Assembly: GCF_001650195.1 (NCBI RefSeq)
Contig: NZ_LXYR01000041.1
Location: 1 to 47,065 of the forward strand
Reading direction: 5' to 3'
DNA length: 47,065 bases
DNA from: Phormidesmis priestleyi BC1401
GTDB taxonomy: Bacteria > Cyanobacteriota > Cyanobacteriia > Leptolyngbyales > Leptolyngbyaceae
This document shows positions 34,380 to 42,028 of this stretch, in pieces. The notes beneath the pieces were generated by a model, which saw only the letters and a program-made list of their open reading frames with translations, was not told the origin of the DNA and did not search any database. Positions within the stretch are counted from its first letter, which is position 1, and each line of letters starts with the position of its first letter. The translations under genes and the position numbers were made by a program.

Positions 34380-34887
34380 CCTTTCCTACGGTTCGGTAGC
34401 TACCTTTCAGCACGATCGCTATCCCAGTTTCCACAAATCTCCCGGATTCGGGTGGTGATTGTGGAATATCAGTTGTACATTTTGTATTAAAAACTACGTG
34501 TCATCTAATTCAGACTACAATGTGCTGAAAGTAACTTGAGCGACCGTCGTCCTAGTTAAAATCACGATGTGGTGGAAAGACTGAGGGAGATAACTCTGTC
34601 GATCACGAAATTTACGGATTCGCTAGAGAAAACGTGAAGCTACGATTAAGCTGAGCGAGGCGACTATATTTAGTTTTGATTAAGTGACTCCAGTTACACC
34701 TAGAAGCTCATTTGCTCAGTTAGGATTAACAGCATCCATAGCCTCTATTGACCTGAGACCGTGTATCCACCCAGAATTTATGTGTATGTGCAACTCATCA
34801 TTTAAACCTTTATCTTTCAATGAACTCCTGAAATCGGTGAGAGCAGCGTCGGCAAATTCCAATATTTACGTATAGGATCTCCACCCG
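34380..34887. other. Intergenic region without recognised genes
   Basis: These 508 bases follow the RelA/SpoT gene. A possible hairpin CCACAAATC/GATTGTGG occurs at about 34431-34463, with no T-run. A 63-codon open frame (34684-34875) has no features or ribosome-binding site and was left out. Confidence 0.4.
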
Positions 34888-36195
34888 ATGAGCACATGGA
34901 CCACTTATCGCAACCGCGAAATCGTTCAGGAAGAGCAAAGGCTCTATGATCATTTTCTCGATCGAGTGCAATGCGAGTCACCCCAGCAGTTGATTGAGCG
35001 CTTTCGATCGCTTTTCATTGAGGGAACTAGCTACGATCCTCAAGTTCTCTCAGATCTCGATAAAATCGTTGCCTCAAAAATTGCAGCTCACGAATTTAAG
35101 TTCGTTCTAAATCGCTGCTGCCACATTTTGATTAACCGTTGGCAAGCTCGACCTCACTCACAGACGGCGATCGTTGAGCTAGTTGCGCTGCTGTCATCGT
35201 CGCCCACCCGTCCAGTGATAGAATATGCCCGCACTCGCGTCGTCAAGCAACTGCGAGAACTCGTCAAACAATTTCTTGAGACTGAGCAATATCTGACACT
35301 GCGCCGATTGTCTCAACTGATGGTTCAAGGAGCCGAAACTCACAGCGCAGAAACGTCTCCGTTAGGAACGCTAATCCGCCGCTATCCCTATCTCTATGAG
35401 CACTGTCTGGTGAGTGAAGGCAGCCCCGATGAGCACCAGGAGTCGATTCGACAAATTCAAACTCAGGTGCAGAGACAATATGAAATTGACCTGTCCCAAT
35501 ATGTGACTTATCAAGTCCGGCGATTGTTTGGGGTTCGTGAAGCCGCTACACCTTCAATTATCATTCCCGCTCACGTCCCTGCCCGGCTGATCACACCCGT
35601 CAAAAACCCGACGTTGCTTGACGATCGTGATCTGCGACTGGCGTTGCAGCAGTTTGCAGGCAAAATTGAGGGAGCTTATACTCATCGAGATATCGCCCAA
35701 CGCTTTCTAAACCACACGAGCGACACGAAATCATTTAAGGCATTTAAAGACGATCTTTATCAATATATTACTGCGTCGATCGAGTCTGAATATGGCAAGC
35801 GGCAGTTCAACAACCAGCTTTATGCTCAACTAGAAAACACGTTACCTGAAAGCAACTTTCAGCCGCTAAATGATTTTCTGATTGTCAGAACGTGTAGTCA
35901 GTTGCTGAACTTCTTAGTAGTCGAAAGCCCACAGCAGCCTCAACATTTTGTCTTTGTAGATCTGCTCTCAAATCTAGGTCCGACGTTGACAACGAGCCTG
36001 TTGCTCAAGATTGTGTTGCTGTGCCGCAAAGTCAAGCCCTATTTAGAAAAACGGTTTTCGATCTTATTCAGCCACTATGAGTCTCACGCCCGCAATTGCG
36101 TGCACTGGCTGATTGCCGCAATGGAAAACTTGCACATTGCCCTCAGCGCAAACTTTAGCACGCTCAATCTTTGTTTCGTCAATCAGCTCGCTTAG
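34888..36195 (+). CDS. Hypothetical cyanobacterial helical protein
   Basis: A 435-residue protein I cannot assign to a family. It is predominantly helical and soluble, with no signal peptide or membrane segment. Parts read like a helical repeat scaffold (RPHSQTAIVELVALLSSSP; RELVKQFLETEQYLTLRRLS; KDDLYQYITASIESEYGKRQ). No catalytic motif is visible. The ATG at 34888 is preceded by AGGATCTCC at a reasonable distance. It stands between the RelA/SpoT gene and the damaged rpsU gene on the same strand. Similar uncharacterised proteins are likely conserved in cyanobacteria, but that is a recollection, not shown here. Confidence 0.65.
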   Translation: MSTWTTYRNREIVQEEQRLYDHFLDRVQCESPQQLIERFRSLFIEGTSYDPQVLSDLDKIVASKIAAHEFKFVLNRCCHILINRWQARPHSQTAIVELVALLSSSPTRPVIEYARTRVVKQLRELVKQFLETEQYLTLRRLSQLMVQGAETHSAETSPLGTLIRRYPYLYEHCLVSEGSPDEHQESIRQIQTQVQRQYEIDLSQYVTYQVRRLFGVREAATPSIIIPAHVPARLITPVKNPTLLDDRDLRLALQQFAGKIEGAYTHRDIAQRFLNHTSDTKSFKAFKDDLYQYITASIESEYGKRQFNNQLYAQLENTLPESNFQPLNDFLIVRTCSQLLNFLVVESPQQPQHFVFVDLLSNLGPTLTTSLLLKIVLLCRKVKPYLEKRFSILFSHYESHARNCVHWLIAAMENLHIALSANFSTLNLCFVNQLA

Positions 36196-36454
36196 GGCTT
36201 GTCGAAGGATAACGGCATAATTTCGGAGGAGTCGCTTCCTTCCACTTCGTTTAGCCAGCATCACAAGGTTTTTGAGCGATCGCAAGTCAAAGATAAGTTC
36301 TTTAAATCTGGCTTTGCTTTGCTGGTTTACATCTTAAAAGCTCCGTTTAAGATAGTGCTGTAGACCGTTCAAAAGGTGGCACTCATCGATCGTGCCGTCT
36401 AACTTGTCTACAATTTATACTGTTTAACGATGAGTTTGAGAAACACTTTGAACA

Positions 36455-36633
36455 ATGACTCAAGTGCTCTTAAGTGAAAACGAAAGTATTGAATCAGCGC
36501 CACGTCGTTTTAAGCGGCAAGTCTCAAAAGCAGGGACTTTAACAGATGCGAGTCTCGCCGCCACTTTGAAACTCCGATCGAGAAACGTAAGCGCAAGCAA
36601 ATCACTGCTCGGCGGACTCGGCACGATCGCTAA
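36455..36633 (+). pseudogene. rpsU: Ribosomal protein bS21 gene with frameshift
   Basis: The frame starting ATG 36455 gives [20 protein letters not shown] then [11 protein letters not shown], clearly the N-terminus of bS21, then goes out of frame. In another frame the expected C-terminus is intact: [20 protein letters not shown] then RTRHDR, ending at TAA 36631-36633. The span of 179 bases is one short of 60 codons, so a single base is missing, near GATGCGAG at about 36550. The N-terminal part also has changes such as Pro at the usual Leu of IESALRRFK. Likely a decaying second rpsU copy; a sequencing error is the alternative. Confidence 0.82.
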
Positions 36634-36732
36634 AACGGCTGTTAGGATCAAACGAGGATAGGCTGGCAGTCTAGGTCGCTTAGCTCGTCTGCTGATATCG
36701 CTCTTGTCTTAGCTGAACAATCCTCAAAACCG

Positions 36733-38232
36733 ATGTCTAACTCAACCGCAGATTCCGGCGATTTGTCTTCTGCAACACCGCTCCAAACGGCATTTAGTCA
36801 AGGTTTAGACGAAGCCATTCTCGGCTTTGATGAGATTCAGGCAGAACTGAACTATAAGCAAGCTCAGACAGCCCTGCGCGATCTCGTCGAAAACCTAGAC
36901 CTGACTCCTCAAGAGCGATCGGGGCTAGAGCCAGAAATTAACGGGCTAGAAACCATGCTTGATAAGCTGGATCGGCTAGTGGTGCACATCGCAGCGTTTG
37001 GCATGGTGGGGCGAGGCAAGTCGTCAATATTAAACTCTCTTTTAGGAGAAAAGGTTTTTGAAACGGGTCCGATTCATGGGGTGACTCAGATTCAGCAGTC
37101 AGCAAATTGGAGTTTGACCCGCGAAGCAATCGAGGGCAGCGATCGTTCCATTCTGCGGGTCTCGCTCCCTAGCATCAATGAGTCTCACATCGAACTGATC
37201 GACACTCCCGGCATTGATGAAGTCGATGGAGAAGCGCGGGAAGCGCTGGCGCGGCAGGTGGCAAAACACGTAGACCTGCTGCTGTTCATCATTTCTGGCG
37301 ATATGACAAAGGTTGAGTTTCAGGCGCTTTCAGAACTGCGAGAAGTTGGAAAGCCGATTATTTTGGTGCTGAACAAAATCGATCAATATCCAGATGCCGA
37401 TCGAGTGAGCATTTACCAAAAAATTCGAGATGAGCGGGTTAAAGAATTGCTCTCGCCTGACGAAATTGTGATGGCAGCAGCGTCTCCCTTGATTGCCAGG
37501 GCAGTGAAGCGTCCCGATGGTCGCACGTCAGTGCAGTTAAGCACCGGAGAGCCGCAGGTAGAAGACCTGAAGCTAAAAATCCTAGAGGTCTTGCACCGAG
37601 AAGGAAAATCGCTAGTGGCGCTGAACACGATGCTTTACGCCGACGATGTGAATGAGCAATTGGTGCAGCGCAAAATGGCGATTCGAGAACAGACCGCCAA
37701 TCGGATTATTTGGAACGGGGTGATGACTAAAGCGGTGGCGATCGCGATCAATCCGATCACGGTATTAGATATTCTTAGCAGTGCCGCGATCGATGTGGCG
37801 ATGATTCTCACTCTGTCAAAACTGTATGGAATTAGCATGACGCAGCAGGGTGCGATCGGGCTGTTGAAAAAGATCGCGATCGCGATGGGCGGCATCACAG
37901 CGAGCGAACTGCTGGCAAATCTAGGACTCGGCTCTCTCAAAAGTTTGCTCGGTTTAGCGGCTCCTGCAACAGGCGGAATGTCACTTGTCCCCTACCTTTC
38001 GGTTGCGTTGACTCAAGCTGGAGTCGCAGGCATTTCGTCTTACGGGATTGGACAAGTGACCAAAGCCTATCTCGCAAACGGCGCATCTTGGGGACCCGAC
38101 GGACCTAAAGCTGTCGTCACGCGCATTTTATCGTCTTTAGATGAGGCATCGATTCTTAACCGCATCAAAGACGAACTGCGTGCCAAACTCGATTTCAACA
38201 GTCGAAAAGCGGCTGTGAAAAACGAAAGCTAG
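36733..38232 (+). CDS. Membrane-associated GTPase with DUF697-like C-terminus
   Basis: A 499-residue Era/TrmE-type GTPase. The P-loop GMVGRGKSSILNSL is near residue 93, G3 is ELIDTPGIDE and G4 is LVLNKIDQY. The Walker A differs slightly from GxxxxGKS only in context and should bind GTP. The C-terminal half has hydrophobic helices (ILDILSSAAIDVAMILTLSK; GLLKKIAIAMGGITASELLA) typical of DUF697 proteins, which probably attach it to membranes. The role in cyanobacteria is unknown. It ends before a MITE-like element and a bidirectional terminator that separates it from the MscS-like gene. Confidence 0.85.
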   Translation: MSNSTADSGDLSSATPLQTAFSQGLDEAILGFDEIQAELNYKQAQTALRDLVENLDLTPQERSGLEPEINGLETMLDKLDRLVVHIAAFGMVGRGKSSILNSLLGEKVFETGPIHGVTQIQQSANWSLTREAIEGSDRSILRVSLPSINESHIELIDTPGIDEVDGEAREALARQVAKHVDLLLFIISGDMTKVEFQALSELREVGKPIILVLNKIDQYPDADRVSIYQKIRDERVKELLSPDEIVMAAASPLIARAVKRPDGRTSVQLSTGEPQVEDLKLKILEVLHREGKSLVALNTMLYADDVNEQLVQRKMAIREQTANRIIWNGVMTKAVAIAINPITVLDILSSAAIDVAMILTLSKLYGISMTQQGAIGLLKKIAIAMGGITASELLANLGLGSLKSLLGLAAPATGGMSLVPYLSVALTQAGVAGISSYGIGQVTKAYLANGASWGPDGPKAVVTRILSSLDEASILNRIKDELRAKLDFNSRKAAVKNES

Positions 38233-38253
38233 ATTGTGCTACCGCCAACTCAG

Positions 38254-38432
38254 ATAGCAATCCTAATTAACTTGTGAGATGCAGAGAGTCTGCCCTCACC
38301 CTAAATCCCTCTCCCCAAGGAGAGGGACTTTGACTCTCTGGCTCCCTTTTCCTTAGGGAGAAGGGCTGGTGAGGGCTTGCCCCACTTCGTGAGGAGGGCA
38401 GACCGAGTTTACAACTGATTCAGGATTGCTAT
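38254..38432. mobile_element. MITE-like element with ATAGCAATCCT ends, copy 6 of hairpin repeat
   Basis: A 179-bp element with perfect 11-bp inverted ends ATAGCAATCCT (38254) and AGGATTGCTAT (ending 38432). TA occurs at both ends in a way that fits a TA target site of IS630/Tc1-like elements, but it is part of the palindrome. The core has CCCTCACCCTAAATCCCTCT and ends GGGCTTGCCCCACTTCGTGA then GGAGGGCA, shared with copy 3. Confidence 0.8.
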
Positions 38433-38482
38433 GTCAAATTGATCTATTAACACGATCGACCACAGATTCACCCAACACCCGT

Positions 38483-38507
38483 AGAGGCGTTTCGGTGGAA
38501 CGTCTCT
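38483..38507. repeat. Palindromic repeat AGAGGCGTTTC/GGAACGTCTCT
   Basis: A near-copy of the palindrome at 17682-17706 with two G-U-compatible changes in one arm and the same GGT loop. It lies between the MITE-like element and the terminator. Confidence 0.8.
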
Positions 38508-38533
38508 TTTCCAACGAAGAGCATTCAAGCCAC

Positions 38534-38570
38534 AAAAAAGGTGCGTCACAGTCAGCAACGCACCTTTTTT
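38534..38570. terminator. Bidirectional terminator between GTPase and MscS-like genes
   Basis: A six-A run, then GGTGCGT (38540-38546) paired with ACGCACC (38558-38564), then six T. The A-run becomes a U-run for the minus strand, so it can end both convergent transcripts. Confidence 0.85.
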
Positions 38571-38589
38571 ATTTGAAATCTAGAGAATT

Positions 38590-40266
38590 CTAACGTTTGA
38601 ATTCTTGGAGCCATTCGCGCAGTTGTTCAGCCGCAACTTCACGACCGCCCAAACCAAACGACAGCGCGATCGCCACCGCGATCGCGCCCAACAGCAAACC
38701 AAACGCCAGGTTGACAATATTCGGAGCGATCCCCATTTGCTGAAGTGCCATCGCTGCCACTAGCGCAATGATCGAAACGCGTGCCGTTTGACCGAGCAGA
38801 TTTGCCTGACGGCTCCCAGAACTGTTGATCAGACTATAGGCAAGGTTTGCAAGATATAAGCCAACCGCAAAGACCACTAGCCCAACCAAAATCCGACCGA
38901 AGACGACGAGCAAGCCTGCTACGATTTGTCTCAGCGCCTCAAATTGCAGCACATCGATCGCGGCAACAGTTGCCACCAGCATGATGCCCACCAACACGAC
39001 CACGCCGACAATTTCTGACGGAGTGCGAATTGTTGGCTTCGAGATCGTCAGATCGGTCAACGTCGGATCACGTAGCGTCTCACCCGTCTGAAACTCTGAG
39101 CTATAGGGCACTTGGGGAGTCGGAGACGGAAGACCTAACCACTGAAAAACGTTGTTAAACCCGATGCCCGACAAGAGATTTGTCACTAAATCAGCAACAA
39201 ATTTTGCAATCACATACGCGATCGCCAAAATCAGCGCGGCTGTAAAGATTTTGGGTAAGGCACTGAGAATCTGATTGAGCATCGAAGTCGCCGGATTTGA
39301 AATGGCAGGAATTGCCAAGGCATCCAGCGCTGCCGTTGCTGTGGGGATCAAGATCAGGACATAGACGACCGTGCCAATCAACCACGAGAGCGACTGTCCG
39401 CCCGTCGATCGGCTTAACCCAAATTTGGCTCCAATCTGATCGGCTCCGGTTGCAGACAGCAGATTTGTGACAATGCCCCGCACAATCCGCGCCACAAACC
39501 AGCCTACTACGCCGATCAAAACCGCTTTCAAAATGTTGGGGAGAGCACCCAAAATCTGATCCAGCAAGTTTTGCACAGGCTGAAGCGGACCCTGCAAGTC
39601 GAGAACGCCCAAGACTAGGGGCAGGAAGAACAGAAAAACAAACCAGTACAGCGCGCTGCCGAGCGTTTCACTCAGTAAAAACGGAGCGGGAGACATCGGA
39701 TCAGTAGGAGACTGCTCTGCTAGGCGCTCATCAAGTGAAAACGATTGAGCCGTGCGAACCACGATCGCTTTCACCACCGTTGCAATGACCCAAGCGATCG
39801 CAATTAAGACTGCCGCAGAACCGAGGCGAGGCAAAAAACCAAAGATTTGGTTAAGGAACGCGTTGAGCGGAGTCGAGACGGTCTGTAGGTTGAGCGCATT
39901 TAAGGCTGCTACTACCGCCAGAATCATGATGATCCAAAAGATCACGGCGGCAATCAGGTTCTCGACTTTAAGATCTGATTGAGTGCGTCCACCCGAAATC
40001 ATCGCTGCTAGACGGTTGTCAACATCCGTACGCTTGAGCAGACTCCGAACCACTTTAGAAACGATCCCCGCGATCAACCAGCCAATCAGTAGAATAGCTA
40101 GTGTGCCCAGCAGCCGCGCCACAATATTGGTTAAGTTGTTGGGATCGATCCCTTGAAAAACATTGACCGGGGCTAAGTTAGGAGAATTTTGTGCCAACAC
40201 GATCGCTATTGGAGTGGATATCTGCGCCCCAATCGGTTCAATAAAGCTTTGCCAAACTTGATTCAT
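38590..40266 (-). CDS. MscS-like protein with repeated conserved TM helices
   Basis: A 558-residue membrane protein with many glycine-rich helices. The segment LPNILKAVLIGVVGWFVARI and its relatives (LPRLGSAAVLIAIAWVIATV, LPKIFTAALILAIAYVIAKF) recur about four or five times, the PF05552-type conserved TM helix repeat. The C-terminus FGLLLGAIAVAIALSFGLGG resembles the pore helix of MscS, but the beta domain that should follow is absent; the protein ends 14 residues later (EQLREWLQEFKR). It may be a regulatory or accessory channel protein rather than a complete mechanosensitive channel. Confidence 0.85.
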   Translation of the reverse strand: MNQVWQSFIEPIGAQISTPIAIVLAQNSPNLAPVNVFQGIDPNNLTNIVARLLGTLAILLIGWLIAGIVSKVVRSLLKRTDVDNRLAAMISGGRTQSDLKVENLIAAVIFWIIMILAVVAALNALNLQTVSTPLNAFLNQIFGFLPRLGSAAVLIAIAWVIATVVKAIVVRTAQSFSLDERLAEQSPTDPMSPAPFLLSETLGSALYWFVFLFFLPLVLGVLDLQGPLQPVQNLLDQILGALPNILKAVLIGVVGWFVARIVRGIVTNLLSATGADQIGAKFGLSRSTGGQSLSWLIGTVVYVLILIPTATAALDALAIPAISNPATSMLNQILSALPKIFTAALILAIAYVIAKFVADLVTNLLSGIGFNNVFQWLGLPSPTPQVPYSSEFQTGETLRDPTLTDLTISKPTIRTPSEIVGVVVLVGIMLVATVAAIDVLQFEALRQIVAGLLVVFGRILVGLVVFAVGLYLANLAYSLINSSGSRQANLLGQTARVSIIALVAAMALQQMGIAPNIVNLAFGLLLGAIAVAIALSFGLGGREVAAEQLREWLQEFKR

Positions 40267-40718
40267 GGTTGTCTAATTAACCTCTTTTTTACTCGATCGA
40301 AATCGCAAATGCATCTTAGATTGGATGGGGGTCTAGAGCTAGGTCGAAAGGCAGTCAGTTTTTATACAATTCAGCTTACGAGTTCCTATCTAGAGCGCGC
40401 GAAAGGGTGTGAGGAGCGCTAAAGTATCGTCGCCTCATCTAGAGTACAGGCATCTCTCTAAAGAGAAAAGACTTCCGAAATACTATTTTGAAGTTTTGAT
40501 GAGCTACTGTAGAGTTTTGATGAGCTACTGTAGAGGTTCGATGATCTTTAGCCGCGACTGCTGCTTGGAACAGGACTTCTAGCCACTTTTAGAAATCGCT
40601 AGAACCCGGATTCGGGTGCAGGGTGACTGATGTCTAGCGTCCAAATCTTCGCTCTATGGGCATATTTCTAACGTAGTTGAAGGGTTCGTCTCTTAAATTT
40701 TATTGATCCCCCATTAAG
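40267..40718. other. Divergent spacer with 21-bp tandem repeat
   Basis: These 452 bases lie between the MscS-like and SRPBCC genes and should hold both promoters. They contain a perfect tandem duplication at 40493-40534. No small ORF or RNA was recognised. Confidence 0.5.
40493..40534 (+). repeat. 21-bp perfect tandem repeat
   Basis: The 21-mer with GATGAGCTACTGTAGA at its end occurs twice head to tail (40493-40513 and 40514-40534), followed by a partial third start GGTTCGATGA. Its position in a promoter region makes it a candidate regulatory duplication. Confidence 0.9.
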
Positions 40719-41174
40719 ATGCCGCCTCAAATTTTTGAGCAGTCGATTCAAATTAATGCGAGTGCCACGATCGTAGAGCGTTGCTTTACAGATCAAGTGT
40801 TGATGCACCGTTGGCTTAATCCTGCCCTGAGATGTGAGCCGATCGGCAAATGGTCTACTGAGCTTGGTAGCCTGAGCCGTTTTGTGATTCAAGTCCCTCT
40901 TTTGCAGCCTGCTTTGCGGAGTGTCGTTGCAGAACGTGAACCGGGATTAGTGGTTTGGGAGTTTCAGGGGTTTTTTAAGGGGCGCGATCGCTGGGAGTGT
41001 CACCCCGAAGGGAAAGGGACTCGATTGGTGAATCGCTTTGAGTTTGAAATTCCGAATCCGATCGTGCAGTTTGGCTTCAACACGTTTGCCGCTCAGTGGA
41101 CGCGAACAGACATGATGGCTCAACTCCGACGGCTCAAACGAGTCGCAGAAGCGGTTTATCAGGGGGCGAAGTGA
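40719..41174 (+). CDS. SRPBCC-family protein
   Basis: A 151-residue START/Bet-v1-like (SRPBCC) protein with the typical opening EQSIQINASATIVERCFTDQ and the central VVAEREPGLVVWEFQGFFKG, ending in a long helix (TDMMAQLRRLKRVAEAVYQG). It probably binds a hydrophobic ligand in the cavity of the fold; the ligand is unknown. It ends 2 bases before the stop of the convergent SirB1-type gene, so there is no room for a separate terminator between them. Confidence 0.85.
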   Translation: MPPQIFEQSIQINASATIVERCFTDQVLMHRWLNPALRCEPIGKWSTELGSLSRFVIQVPLLQPALRSVVAEREPGLVVWEFQGFFKGRDRWECHPEGKGTRLVNRFEFEIPNPIVQFGFNTFAAQWTRTDMMAQLRRLKRVAEAVYQGAK

Positions 41175-41176
41175 GT

Positions 41177-42001
41177 TTAGTTAGCTTGCCCGATACGATT
41201 TAGTAATTTGCGAATCGTGTCTCGATCGTCTGCCATCGGCAAAGCATCTAAATAAGCTTCTAAATCTTGACGAGCTTCGATCCAGCGATTCATCCGAAAA
41301 TAGAGAATGCCACGATCGCGTAACTCAAATGCAGCATCGGGAAATAGGAGGAGAATGCGCTCGATCGCCGCTAAAACCTTTTCCATTTCGCCGCGATTGA
41401 GATAGGTTGCCTTCAAATTGGTCAACATTCTGGCTAGAAATTGTCGAGAGGTGACGGCGGCTAAAAACTGGGGTTGCATCTCAACAGACTGACCCGACAT
41501 CTGATTGAGCCGATCCTGACAGTCTTGAGGAAACAAAATCTCGCCTTGACTAAACGCATCCACGAAAATGTCCATGTCTTCCTGAATCGGACGAATCAAA
41601 AAATGTCCGGGCATTCCAATGCCGACCATCGGAAAATCTAATCGTTGAGCGATCGCCAAGTACACTAACGACAACGTGATCGGAATTCCAGTGCGGCGAT
41701 CGATGACATCATTGAGAAAACTATTGCGAGGATCGTAGTAATTTTCTGTGTTGCCAGCAAATCCTAAATTTCCATACAAATAGTGGTTAATTGTTTTGAG
41801 AATCTTGAGTGGATAAGACTCGATCGGAAGCTGTTCTCGAACATCATCTGCCATCATATCCAGAGCATTCAAATATTCATCAACGTCCAGATCTAGATAC
41901 TCTTCTTGAGCAATATAAAGGGCTGCTCTCTCCAGATTGATCTGTTCATCGGGCTGCTGAACTTCTTGATAGAAATGTTGTCTTGCTAATGAAAAATCCA
42001 T
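41177..42001 (-). CDS. SirB1-family transglutaminase-like/TPR protein
   Basis: A 274-residue protein. The N-terminal transglutaminase-like domain of SirB1 proteins spans roughly residues 30-190, with DRRTGIPITLSLVYLAIAQR and GIGMPGHFLIR. The C-terminal 80 residues are tetratricopeptide-like (LFPDAAFELRDRGILYFRMN). The usual transglutaminase cysteine is not evident in the RTGIP segment, so enzyme activity is doubtful. Family members are widespread in cyanobacteria and of unknown role. The CruP-like gene lies just upstream on the same strand (27 bases). Confidence 0.87.
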   Translation of the reverse strand: MDFSLARQHFYQEVQQPDEQINLERAALYIAQEEYLDLDVDEYLNALDMMADDVREQLPIESYPLKILKTINHYLYGNLGFAGNTENYYDPRNSFLNDVIDRRTGIPITLSLVYLAIAQRLDFPMVGIGMPGHFLIRPIQEDMDIFVDAFSQGEILFPQDCQDRLNQMSGQSVEMQPQFLAAVTSRQFLARMLTNLKATYLNRGEMEKVLAAIERILLLFPDAAFELRDRGILYFRMNRWIEARQDLEAYLDALPMADDRDTIRKLLNRIGQAN

Positions 42002-42028
42002 AAGCCATCACTAATCTACAATCAATGT

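Larger units (their letters stand above)
38233..38589. other. Convergent spacer with repeats
   Basis: These 357 bases between convergent genes are almost entirely repeat and terminator: a MITE-like element (38254-38432), a palindromic repeat (38483-38507) and a bidirectional terminator (38534-38570). Confidence 0.8.

Noticed and set aside
34684-34875. 63-codon frame after the RelA/SpoT gene
   Set aside because: No conserved features and no ribosome-binding site.
36455-36661. A novel 68-residue small protein
   Set aside because: The first 31 residues are bS21 and the rest is the out-of-frame reading of the bS21 C-terminus, so it is a frameshifted rpsU.
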